Shown in pieces: positions 54,014 to 64,000 of a stretch of 64,000 bases of DNA. Numbering within the stretch: the first letter of the stretch is position 1; every line of letters starts with the position of its first letter. The notes under the pieces are model-generated. The model was not told the origin of the DNA and did no database searches. It saw nothing but the letters and a program-made list of their open reading frames with translations. The position numbers were made by a program, and so were the translations under genes. Source of the DNA: Auriscalpium vulgare (lineage: Eukaryota > Basidiomycota > Agaricomycetes > Russulales > Auriscalpiaceae); NCBI GenBank assembly GCA_019915015.1, contig JAHBBC010000037.1, positions 186,001 to 250,000 on the forward strand, read 5' to 3'.

Positions 54014-54538
54014 CTATTGACTAGGGTGCACTTGTATCGACACAACTACAGGAGTGGGAGGACGAGGGCGGGTTGCATCGTACAACAACGGACGGTCAGA
54101 GTATCGACCGATGGAAGGTTTGGTTCCTGGTGTAAATCCACCACACGTCAAAAACATTTGATCGAGAGTGTCGGCCTGGTTGCTTGTACAGGTGGTGTGA
54201 TTAGGAGCGCTCGATTTGCCCGCCGGCCGCCTCCATGTGAAGCCGATCGAACACGGGGAGGACACGCGGGATCTGCCGCTCAACGAAGCATGGGCCGTCC
54301 TGGCGGCTGTATAGAGAACATCACGCGCTCCTTCCTGGAGTTCTGGGAGATGATAGACTTGGCTATCGAGTACGCGCTCCGCAATGACATTGGACTCGGC
54401 AGTGGCAGTGGCAAAAGAGTCCACAGACTGCACGAAAAATGAAGAGGCGGTGGCGTTGGAAGCCCAGTAGGGTGAACTCTGGGTAGCGTGAGGTGTGGAG
54501 GACCCGTCGTCATCATCATCATCAATATCATCGTCCAT
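54014..54538 (-). CDS. Possible hypothetical protein, 174 aa
   Basis: The frame starts at the ATG at 54538 with a run of Asp codons (MDDDIDDDDDDG) encoded by GAT repeats. It continues Ser/Thr-rich to a stop at 54014. No domain, signal peptide or paralogue was recognised. The frame could be chance or one exon of a larger gene. Confidence 0.3.
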   Translation of the reverse strand: MDDDIDDDDDDGSSTPHATQSSPYWASNATASSFFVQSVDSFATATAESNVIAERVLDSQVYHLPELQEGARDVLYTAARTAHASLSGRSRVSSPCSIGFTWRRPAGKSSAPNHTTCTSNQADTLDQMFLTCGGFTPGTKPSIGRYSDRPLLYDATRPRPPTPVVVSIQVHPSQ

Positions 54539-55021
54539 CCTTTGGACGGCGAACAGTGGCAAGAGGGAGGAGCGCGAGAAGACGAGGCGCAGGTGCGGCG
54601 TTGAATGTGAGGCGCGAGAAGCAGGGCTGTCGGGCTGTCGGATTCGCCAGACGTTCGATGACCTATGTTGTTGTGAAGACTCGCTCTGGATCTGTGACCT
54701 GCGCAGCCGAAGAATACAAGTCTGATTCTGCGTAGTGACGCTATGTAACTATACAAGAATGGCGAGAGAGTGAGAAGATAGTCATGTTGTATATAACCTT
54801 GCGCAAGATAACCTCGTGTATATGCCTATGTGCTGCGCAGGCGGGTCCGGAAAGCGGGGCATGCTCATCCGGAACAGGGGGTGGCTGTGGAGCACCCGAG
54901 GGAGAATGAGCCTCAGGGAGGTAGCGGCGGACCCCCGGGTGGGCGAGGAGCGCTACCAGCGGCGCGGGAGGCGGGGACGCGGGGGGTGGATGACGGAGTA
55001 GACGGAACGAGGGAAGGAGTA

Positions 55022-55561
55022 TCAGAACCGGTCGGCTCCGCAAGAGGCAGCGGTGGACCCCAAGGCGGGGGTAGAGCAGCCTGAAGACCAAATTGTGGCG
55101 GCGCGGGCGGCGTATGCGGTGGGGCGACGGGCGGCACGGGAGGCGGCACGGGCGGTGGGGCAGGCGAGAGACAGAGCGGGAGGCGCGGCGGGCAGCCGTT
55201 CTTGAATAATCAGCATAGCCAGGTTTTCATAGCGCTCGGCTTGCCGCCTGTGTTCTTCTCTCGCAGCCTCCTCCCATCGCCAGCGATCTTCTCGCTCTCG
55301 CTCGTCATGTCGCTGGAGCGCGTCGACGAGGAGCATTAATGCGAAGCTACTATGCGAATCCTCCTGGTGGTAATGATTGACGGTAGGCGGCTGCTGACCG
55401 TTAAGCACGTTCGATTGTTGGCCTAATTGTGGCGGTTGAACATTACTGGCAAGGACAAGTGCGAGCTCGTGCGGCTCCGGTGCTAAGTGCGACAGCGGGT
55501 CGGGGGTAAACTGGGACATTGCGTTGGCGTAGACGTACCGGCAGCGTTGGGGTGTGTCCAT
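55022..55561 (-). CDS. Possible hypothetical protein with charged coiled coil, 179 aa
   Basis: An open frame runs from the ATG at 55561. The middle is a strongly charged helix (DALQRHDEREREDRWRWEEA), and the tail is Ala/Arg-rich in very GC-rich DNA. An overlapping shifted frame (54913–55149) is Pro-rich and may be the true continuation. Such charged helices occur in retroelement gag proteins, but no reverse transcriptase lies nearby. Low confidence. Confidence 0.28.
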   Translation of the reverse strand: MDTPQRCRYVYANAMSQFTPDPLSHLAPEPHELALVLASNVQPPQLGQQSNVLNGQQPPTVNHYHQEDSHSSFALMLLVDALQRHDEREREDRWRWEEAAREEHRRQAERYENLAMLIIQERLPAAPPALSLACPTARAASRAARRPTAYAARAATIWSSGCSTPALGSTAASCGADRF

Positions 55562-57029
55562 TGCTCCTGTCCGTTCAGAACGCCCGAGTTTGCGGTCAAA
55601 CCGGGCGATGGGTGGGGGCCTGGGAGTGGTGAATTGTCCAGAGCCAGTGGCCGCGTGCGGGGTGAGCGGCGGGTAGCATTGTTGCCAAAGAGGTGGGGAG
55701 CGGTACGGCGGACTACGTCAGAGGATGTGGGACGATGGGAAGGGGTACTGTTGTCCATCCTGCTGGCTGAGACTGGTGGTTTCAAGTTTGCGACAAGATG
55801 CACGATAGGGGCCGGCGTCGATTGCTTGGCTCGGCCGAGTGCGTCGGAGTCGCAGACCCCCAGACTCCGAAAAGAACTGTTCTCCAGCGTGTCCGGACGG
55901 ATCGGGCCTTCGGCGCGCGTGGATCAGGCTTGCCACCGTCACTTGCAGTATGTAGAAGAGCGGGGTGCTTTACTACAGGTTGATCGCCTGTTCATGAACT
56001 GTATGCCTTCTGCCTACGGGAGAAAGCGCCGTCTCATGCGGCGTGAAGTTCGGATGGCTACCAGATCAAAGAATGTCAGTCCGAAGAAAACTGCGATGGC
56101 GCATCGATGGCGAGAAGACCTGGGACGAAAGTCGCTTGCTCGACGATAAGGCTGAGGAATCAGGAGGGAGGCGACCGGCCATGCTGACATGTAGCGAGTG
56201 ATTAGTCGCCAGTCATGCCTCAGTATATATCAGTGAAGCTCTACGCACCTGGCGACAATCCAATGACGACTATCGGAAGATGTCAACTCAATGCCGCGCT
56301 TCGGGATCTCAAGATTTCAGCTCTCAGAGCACTCGACGGATAAGCACAATATGGAAGGCAAATGAAATGCGCGAAAAGCTAAACTTGCATTTGGCATAGA
56401 TACTACATCGACCACGAGAGGCGAGAAGGAATGTGTGTCTCCAAACTACGAGACCAGAAACAAGACAGCATGTGGATGCACACTGACCTCAACTCTACGA
56501 AGACGATACAACACGAACGCTCTAGGACCCACGCACCTTCATGACGAAGGGCGCGGTAGAGGCTGTCCGTGCGCGTAGCTGTTCCACAACCGTAACAGGC
56601 CTCCGATGTAGAAATCAAGGGAAACCTTGACTTGGTACGTGGGGAGAAGATATCACAACATGAAGACGCACCTGAACGCCTGGCGCGTCCTTTCAACTGA
56701 CCACATGCGTTTTCCTGCACAATCCAGGAAGCTTGCTAGATGAGATGATGCTCGAAATTCAAGACGAGTTATACAGTGAGGACGCGACGTCAACGTGGTT
56801 GAGGTCAAAGACGTTAGGAAAATATTGCCTATACATGTTGGGTTGCAGCTCCGCTCGAAATTACGCGCGCAGGGACAGGCAGGGACGGCAGTGCTCGACT
56901 ACGCCCTCGGCCAGTGTCGCTGCCAGCCGCCCGCCGCCTTGCGCGAGCGCCCCTAGTCTCCGTGGCTGACCTTACCACAGAATACAGTCGTTCTGTTCTG
57001 TAAGGAGCGCCCCCCGACTGCACATGTCT
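55562..57029. other. Unassigned interval
   Basis: No gene is supported. Open frames at 55487–56149 (plus) and 56403–56720 (minus) lack family marks. Between 56940 and 57030 a run similar to the 24790–24860 spacer (ctagtctccgtggctga) is present. Confidence 0.3.
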
Positions 57030-59092
57030 CAGACCCGCCTGCGCCGCCGCCACCCGAGAAAAACCTGCCCCAGCATGTGCACGAGGACGTCACGCACCTG
57101 CGCTACGAGGCCCTCAAGCAATCTTCCGCCCCCGCGAACCGGATGTCCGTCGCGTCTGTCGACACGAGTCCTATTCCGCCATCACCGTCCAGCGCGATCT
57201 CGTTCTCGTCGTCCGCGCTCAGCACTTTGGCGGCGAGAAGTTCTCTTATCTGGGGCTGCTGCACTTCTTGGGGCGCAGCCGCACGCCGACGCAGGACGGG
57301 CCGCGCACAATGTCGACAATATCTGCGCCGATCTTGAATACGTACGTCCTCAAGCGGTGGGGTGAGCCTGGGTGGTACACCCATAAGGGAGAACAGCCCT
57401 GCGTTTGGATCGGTGAGTGCTCGCAACATGTATATGGGTGTTTGAATGTTAACTGGCCTGCAGTCGTGGGCCAGCCTGGTGGACAAGACCGCCCTGGAAG
57501 GACTCCCGGAGCGCGAACGAAAGCGACAAGAGGTGGGTCGTCTCAAAGACGAGCCTAGGACTAACTAACTCAAGGGGCTAGGTTAGGCCATGTTCGAGCT
57601 CATTGCTACTGAGGCTGCGTATGTGCGAGATTTGCAGTTGATCGTGGAGGTGCGTACTGCTTTGTCGTAAGCGAAGTAATCTGAGGGCTGATAGGATGCT
57701 TTTCAGATATTCTATAGCAGCATGATTAATCTATTGGAGCCGAAAGCGATCACGGTCATCTTCGCCAATGTTGAAGACCTTCTATTGACGACTACCTGAG
57801 TTGGTTTCAATCTGGCATCCTCCCGCGCGTACCCCAGCTGATTTTGTTTCTTCAGACATTCCTGAGCTCTCTAGAGGAACGACATCGAAGCTGTCGACTG
57901 TACATTGATCAAATCGGTGATATCATGGACAAGCACCTGATCAACATGAGAGTTCTACGGGGTGCGTACTTCTCGCCGTCGACATTCGATTGAAATTGAG
58001 AATACTTCGGGTCCATAGGAGTACTGCGTCAACCAGGGGCCAGCGATCAAGGTACTTCAGACGCTTCGAGACTAAAAACCAGAGCTCGCAAGTCACTGGC
58101 ACCTCCAGGTCTGTCCTCGCCCAGCGAAATTTATCCAATGTATGCTGAGCCTTTACGCCCAGAAACCCCGCGAAGACCCCGTCGTGGGGAGCTTCGACCT
58201 GTCTAGCTACTTTCTTGTCTCTAGTACGCTATGCTCCATGCACTGCGACGCTCATAGTCTAATCCGACCCCAGTGCAACGCACCGCGCGCTACCCGCTCC
58301 TGATCAAGCAAATGTTACACTATACTGAGCCGGATCAGGACCGTGCGCAGACCGAGCGTGCTCTGCGCACCGCGGAGAAGACACTGGGAACCATCAATGA
58401 GAGCATTCGCGATTAACAGGGCCGCGCACGGCTCAGGGTGCTCTCGCAGAATTTGTGGATCGGGCCAGGGTGAGTGCAGCGCTGGGGGCTGCTCAATTCT
58501 AAGTCCTCAGAAACTCACCACTGTGCAGCGTCTCGGAAGTGTGCAGCTAGGCGTTGATTGGTGGCGCGACAGGCGCTTGGACTTGACGGCGCCTACGCGC
58601 AGACAGGAAACTATTGAAGGAGGGCCTGCTGTCCAAGGCGAAGAGCGGGCGCAAGTTGCGCGCCTTTCTGTGCAACGACATCTTTGTGCTCACGGACGAG
58701 CAGGCCAAGACACTGCACCGGATGGTCAGTAACCACGCCATGTACCAGCTCGCATCTTGATCTTGAACTGTCCTTCCGCAGCCGATCACATTCGCGTCGC
58801 CGACGTGCCCGGCGGCCGAGGTACGTCCCCGCCCGTCGCCTGTACGCATACACGCTGACTCCGCCGCAAAGACGACCTTGCTTTCCAGTTGTCGGTCGTG
58901 TACCTGCGCGGCGGGGATAAGATCGCGCTGCGCGCATCCTCTGCGTGTGAGTGCCACCAGTGGATGGCGACATCGCGGGTCGCAAGTGCCGCGACGCGGA
59001 TGGCCGCGCATGCTCTGCGGGCCGAATCTGGGCAGCTCCGGGAAGAACTCCAGGCCTTGAAAGACTCCATGAAAAGAACCTGGATGTGATCA
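57030..59092 (+). pseudogene. Decayed RhoGEF (DH–PH) gene
   Basis: Blocks appear in order but in several frames. They are PPEKNLPQHVHEDV (about 57040), WASLVDKTALEGLPERERKRQE (57475–57540), AMFELIATEAAYVRDLQLIVE (57590–57650) and SMINLLEPKAITVIFANVEDLL (57720–57785). Then come SSLEERHRSCRLYIDQIGDIMDKH, EYCVNQGPAIKVLQTLRD, RYPLLIKQMLHYTEPDQD and ERALRTAEKTLGTINESI, and last the PH-domain pieces LLKEGLLSKAKSGRKLRAFLCNDIFVLT and LAFQLSVVYLRGGDKIALRA. Stops interrupt it, for example after TLRD (about 58071) and after SIRD (about 58413). No CNH domain follows. The parent would be a Rom2/Rgf-like activator of Rho1. It is clearly inactive. Confidence 0.75.
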
Positions 59093-59436
59093 TGACCTTC
59101 TCGTTCTCGCGGCGGACAATGGACCACGAATGGTATTCCTCCGAACGACTACCTGTATTGTATTGCATATTGTACCTACACATCCTGGCTGTGTACCATC
59201 TTCCCACTGCGCACGCGGCACTTCAACACATCCGGTCGAGCGAAATGGCCATGATCAGCGAGATCTTCGGCAGGCCACCGTTAACCTTATTCCACCCTCG
59301 TATTGTGCGGGAGGTCGAGACTGGCCGTGAGTGCACGAGCAAGAGAGAGTGGAAACGCGCCAGTCAGTTCAAAAGCAGTGTTAAAGTGTGCGCAACAAAA
59401 GGACGAAAAAGTTCACGCCAAAGGAGGACGGTCCTG

Positions 59437-60130
59437 TCAACTGGGCCGGCATGTGGGCTTAAGCTCACGCGGGAGACCTGTAAAGCAAATCGAAGTCAGT
59501 CTCCTGGCAAGGGAACGAGAGGCAAGAAGAAAGGAGCTGCGCTCACCGATCGTGTTCGTAACGAACGGGACGCAGACGCAGAAGGCTATCCGCATCGCAT
59601 CAAGCTGCGTCGACGCGGGGTGTTCGATCTGAAGGTGTCGCCCTCTCTCAGCGCGAAGGCGAAGCAGGAGGGCTCGACGGCCACGATCCTGCACATCCGG
59701 CAGTTCTTGTCAGAGGGGCAGAGACGCAGGCTGTAGGACTCTACCGCTCGAAGCTAAGGCTGGTCCCACCCGGGGCATCTGTGGAAGAGTCATCATCCAC
59801 AAACCAGCGAAGGTGCAAAGGGGGCAGAGCGAGAAAGGGAACACGTACATACGCCATCCGTATGAGTCTCCAGCTCAAGGGTATACCACGGCGAATTCCG
59901 TCGATGAAGAAGCTTCTGTGCACGACCAGGCCGCCGCCGATGGGTCCGGGCACTGCGGTAGGGCGCCCGACGAATCGCTGTGCCAGGACTTCACTCATGT
60001 TGACGTCCCGGTCGAACTTGACCCAGGCAGAGGCATCGGAGGCGTGAGACTCGTCGACGAGAGGGATACCGCAGAGGTTGTCGCTGGAAAGGTGGGCAAT
60101 AGCGGGGTGTCAGGTGAGTCTTGGGCAGTG
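59437..60130 (-). pseudogene. APH-like kinase-fold gene, copy C (internally deleted relic)
   Basis: The minus strand shows AWVKFDRDVNMSEVLAQRFV, directly fused to PGPIGGGLVVHRSFFIDGI. The roughly 60 residues that separate these blocks in copies A and B are deleted. After a normal-looking intron come short frame-shifted matches to the LPLCVSD…NF and IVAVDF…FAFAL blocks, then an intron and the last exon GLPRELKPT, with a stop at 59437. The whole gene order is kept, but the frame is lost repeatedly. It is more diverged than copies A and B are from each other, so it is an older member. Confidence 0.65.
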
Positions 60131-62240
60131 GACTCGTTGAGTGGACGAGTCGACAAGCGCGCGCGGCGCCTATGTTTGTCCTTTGCCTCTCACTCGCGCA
60201 CGTCTCTTGAGCTCCTACAGAGCTCCCGTCGACCTCTCTTCCACTGAAAATGTCGGTCTAAATAGCTCACAGGAGACACGAATGCACGTAGCGGGCAGTC
60301 GTCATCCGGACTTCTTCAAGAGCCAGCAGGAGCAGAGCACCGAAACGGCCAGCCGGAGCGCTCAAGACATGCAAAAGGTCATACAACACAAAAGCTTCGG
60401 ACATTAATTTCGCTGGTACTCGGAGTCAACTTCAGTATACATCCCATGGTCATCGTCACCCAAGTGGCATGGACCGGCCGCCGACCCTTCGCCCGCTGCT
60501 GGCAACACTTTTTCTGATCGGTGACAGCGGCCTGCGCGCTCCTGCAGCCCAGAACATCACTAGTCTCCTGGAAGCAGACTGAACGAACGCAGCCGATGAT
60601 AGTCGATCGGCCGGTAAGTAGTACGAACATTACCGATCCAGATCCATTCTAACTTTGGCGGCATGTCCCGACGGTACGAATATATGCGCAGCAAAGGCCG
60701 CATTCTTGCCGAGAGAATGTTGCTTTCCACACGTTCTCGACGATATAGGTGCGCTCTGCTCTTCGATGCCTACCGAGAAGCAGGTCTGAAAGGCATCATG
60801 ACAAGGCACACGAAGGAGTTCTAAGTGACTGGTTGTTCAATTCGCTCCGTACCGCCACCATTCTCCCGGCATCTACTGGAGTCCAGACCTTGCAAGGTAC
60901 GCAAGTCCCGCGTCTCTTCCCGTTACGGCTCTACAACGGGACGCTGTAAGCTGCTGTAAGGCGCTCTCCTTTCGCATTTAACTTTGTTATCAGGCACTAT
61001 CAAACCTCTGACCCCGCTTGTTCCCATTGCAGAATTACGGCGATCCAACCCGCCCGTTCGCAACAAGTTCGCAAAGTCCCGTCTTGTATTACGGATCATC
61101 TACGGGCGCGGCGGGAGGCCAGGCATCAATTACGCCCTGCAAGCCCGTGAGTGACTTATCAGTTGAGCCGTCGTGGCTCCAATACTGTAGACGCCGCCGG
61201 TATAGCTTACCAAAGCTCTCTCCTCTCAATTCTACGGTCCGGATGTTATGACATGGGGTCCCTGAAGTCGCATTACGCCGTACCGATGACTGATAAAAAT
61301 TGGTAGTGGCAACACATTAGCCGAAGATTTTGCTCCACGAGAGCTCATGAAGTCAGTTACCCGTCTTTCCAGATCGACGACGCCACGAATACTCATTTTC
61401 CACCACAAACCCTTCAGGATAGATAACAAATCGCTCTTGGCATGCCATATGGCGTGTTCAGGTCCTTGGTATCCACGGACACGAGGTGCCTGCGTAGGCG
61501 CCTGCTCCAGAGTTTGTCTCTGCCTTTTACGACTGGAACGTCGTTCTGTCATCACAGCTAGACGTCTAATCACTGAAACCTCCGAACACGAATGTCGGAA
61601 CGTGGAGCGTCCGCGCGGCGCGGCGCTGAACGCTGAGGAGGTCTTAACGCCCGTTGCCCGACTGGGGCTGCTCAAACTATGCAGCACGCCGTAAGTCTGC
61701 TGCATATCTGTCAGGGGCTGAGAACTCGCGCTAACTATAGGGCGTTTGGACAGCGGGCGCGCAGAAGACGTGCGCGGCACATACGGCACTGCATGCTGTT
61801 CTGATGCATGATTAGTGGCGCTCTCGGTATTGTGCGAGGCAGGACGGGCCTTCGGCAGCGCGTGGGCAAACGGCCGACTCGGAGTACTTCTTCTCTGCTA
61901 ACTCCCATCGCGATCTTGTTGGCATTGCTACCACGACCATTTACCCTCCCGCCGCAGCAATGGCGCCGCATCACCGCCTTGGGTAGCCGCGTGCCTCGCC
62001 ATCGAGTTGTCGGCTGGATACCAAAAGTGTACGTGAGCACTTGCCTTCATAAGTTGGTGAGACTGACGATGATAGGGCTTCTCTTGGGCGTAATACAACT
62101 TCGCTGGTGTAGCAGTCGCTAGGTGCTCTCAGCTCCCCCGCGCTCGCAACCGAGAAAAGCGTATCGTCGGTGCGTTCTTCTTTTCTCGCAGGTGCCGCAG
62201 CGTCCTGACCTCGAATGCCCGCAGAAAATATCCCTACCCC
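60131..62240. other. Two-kilobase unassigned stretch
   Basis: I see scattered open frames (for example 61232–61789 minus and 61347–61694 plus) but no recognisable domain, repeat or RNA. Given the relics on both sides, this is probably decayed accessory DNA. Confidence 0.3.
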
Positions 62241-63944
62241 ATGTCTAACCATCAACAAGCCGTCACCTCGACCTTCGAGCAGAGTATCTCAGACATGTGG
62301 GTGGACCGCTACCCGCTACTTCGAAGCTCATTCAGTCATTAATGACGCACGCTCGCAGCCAACTCTCCAAGGATTTTTTCCTTGCCGCATTCTCGATTCT
62401 GCTATACGACCATGTCTGCACCTTGGCACTGGAGGTGACTCCTCGTCATATCGTTATCGTATCACGTCGTGAGCTGACCGCGTTATGTCCGCAGATTGAG
62501 ACCTTCTGGAAGAAGCGGAAGACATGGTGTACGTGCATCTCACGCCTCCGAGCGCAACGTGATGCTGACTTCTGCGCACCATCATTGCAGTCCTGTATCT
62601 CTTCATCTTCGTTGGTCCAAACCCACCTTGTTCGAAGTCCGCCTATTAAAGTCTTTCTGGTCAGACCCGATATTACACGCCTGCGGCAATGACTGTAGTC
62701 GCTTTTGGTGAGTCGTCTTAGCTTCGAAACCCGGAAAGGTGCGATTCTGACATTCCCTTAGCCTTTTTCTCGACCTCCATGACTTTTGAGCGGTAAAGAA
62801 CCAATCGAGTGCACTCGTCGACGCTAAACTGATTCCGGGTTGGAAGATGTCGGCACTGGATGTACTTCCTTCCTATCGCGTGCACGCTCGGGCTGATGGC
62901 TCTCAGTGGTGTCCTCATGGCAATTCGGTAAGCATACACGTATGTCGTGCCTGCCGCTGTTTGCTGACCGTCACGCGTTACCATTCTATAAACGAAACAG
63001 AGTCTACGCCTTGTGGAACAAGAATCAGATCATTTTCTTCGGCCTGCTCTTGTACCTGGCTGTCGAATTCGCCATCGGTGTATGGTCGACTACCCTTCGG
63101 GGCGGCAAGCGTACGTAGCCTGCTCTGCGCAAAAGATCCGTGATTGACCGGCCGCTTTTCAGCGTTTCCATTCCTGCTCGACAATCATCAGTTTCATTGT
63201 GAGGTTTACTCCGCTCGTGCATGATCAAAATACTCATCATGAGCGCGTTTAGATTGCGTCTTCGTTGCTCCGACTATCGCGTGAGCGCCACCCGCTCATC
63301 GTACTCGACCCCAGCTGACGATGTCGCAGCGGCCGTTCGTCAACATACATCTTCATCTTTATGGACCTTGCATATAATTTTGGCGTCTTCATTCTGACGG
63401 TCTCACGGACTATCTACGTGCACAATATCGGTCGTGCGAATGCCAGCGGACGGCCCAACCTGCTACAGAGCCTAGTCAAAGACGGCGCTGTTTATTTCGG
63501 GTGAGCGTGCTTGCGTTGGTTTCTTCCATTCGGACAGCGACTAAAGCTGGACGTTTCAGTGGGATCTTCGCGATTAATTTCATCTGGGCGATGATCATCC
63601 TGACCGGCCGCGTGGGTATCCACGCTCTCCTTGCCATGTAAGCACACTTCCGCACTTACCAAGCTCTGAACACGGCCTCACATTCTCTGTTAATGATCAG
63701 GCCATCAAGCATGTGAGTGTCTGCCAGCAGTAGCAAGTGCGCTTCCCTGCTGACGGTTGCGTGCAGAATGACAGTCGTGCTCGTCTCGCGCATTACGCTC
63801 AACTTGCGCCTCGTCGCCCACGGGCGGCCGCGCGTCGAGGAGCGCACCGTCGACGGCATCCCCATGGCCACCATCACAGCCCAGCGACATCACTCCAAGT
63901 TTCCCCAGACCCGTCCAGACGATATCGAGAGCCTGAGCGATTAA
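62241..63944 (+). CDS. DUF6533-type seven-helix membrane protein, model incomplete
   Basis: The ATG at 62241 begins MSNHQQAVTSTFEQSISDM. Later plus-strand exons give KDFFLAAFSILLYDHVCTLALE, IETFWKKRKTW, a block with PTLFEVRLL, HWMYFLPIACTLGLMALSGVLMAI and RVYALWNKNQIIFFGLLLYLAVEFAIGVW. Then come FIFMDLAYNFGVFILTVSRTIYVHNIG, IFAINFIWAMIILTGRVG and VVLVSRITLNLRLVAHG, ending at 63944. Order and motifs fit the DUF6533 family. Near 62600–62640 the expected NRY-type motif is broken by an apparent frame change, so the gene may be damaged or use a splice I did not find. It is related to the gene at 22555–24304 but not a recent duplicate. Confidence 0.62.
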
Positions 63945-64000
63945 TTCATGACATCCTTCTGCCATACCTGTAAATTGATTATTTCTCCCGGGTTGTGTAC

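Noticed and set aside
58951..59736. A 261-codon plus-strand frame
   Set aside because: Its right half is antisense to APH copy C (59437–59735), whose conserved blocks explain the sequence. The left half overlaps the RhoGEF relic.

Overview
This is a GC-rich fungal nuclear segment. Its genes carry short GT–AG introns (mostly 47–65 nt), and it contains families expanded in mushroom-forming Basidiomycota: DUF6533-type seven-helix proteins, BTB/POZ and F-box genes, sedolisins, P450-like proteins and APH-like kinase-fold proteins. I infer an Agaricomycete, possibly a polypore. No rRNA, tRNA, CRISPR array, LTR element or transposase was recognised. All gene models are hand-built from splice-site and frame logic.

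Left part (0.3–24.3 kb), mostly core genes. An uncharacterised conserved protein comes first. A divergent pair follows, made of mitoribosomal mS33 and the mitochondrial RNA helicase SUV3. Next are relics of a BTB gene, an ARM/MYND-type gene and a copy of the first gene. Then come a kinase-fold gene with degenerate catalytic motifs, a short P450-like gene, a proteasome-assembly-chaperone-like gene, the DNA2 nuclease/helicase (11 exons), a UBX-domain gene divergent from DNA2, an F-box gene with frameshifts, and a DUF6533-type membrane protein.

Middle part (26–51.3 kb), dominated by an inverted segmental duplication. The left arm (about 26.0–29.1 kb) carries, read on the minus strand, an APH-like kinase gene, an uncharacterised proline-rich gene (here 'X') and a tandem-repeat tract ('R'). 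The right arm carries the same order on the plus strand, but is split: APH at 39.5–40.5 kb, then X and R at 46.1–48.4 kb. The intervening 5.5 kb contains a sedolisin pseudogene. Between the arms lie a homeodomain-like gene, a tandem BTB array (one intact, two fused and broken) and a seven-helix membrane gene. X is open in both arms, while APH is broken in both by different lesions. An intact sedolisin gene lies beyond the right arm.

Right part (51.5–64 kb), a decaying accessory zone. It holds a 5'-truncated aldo/keto reductase, a small secreted-protein gene built by tandem duplication of an exon plus its intron, a decayed RhoGEF, a third APH-like relic, and a DUF6533 membrane gene at the right edge.

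Functionally, the core genes serve mitochondrial translation and RNA turnover (mS33, SUV3), DNA replication and repair (DNA2), and proteostasis (chaperone, UBX). The accessory genes concern secretion, proteolysis, signalling and transcription. I see no operon-like co-function. The most distinctive features are the inverted duplication with its unknown X gene, the exon-duplicated secreted protein, the predicted pseudokinase and the homeodomain with a replaced Asn51.
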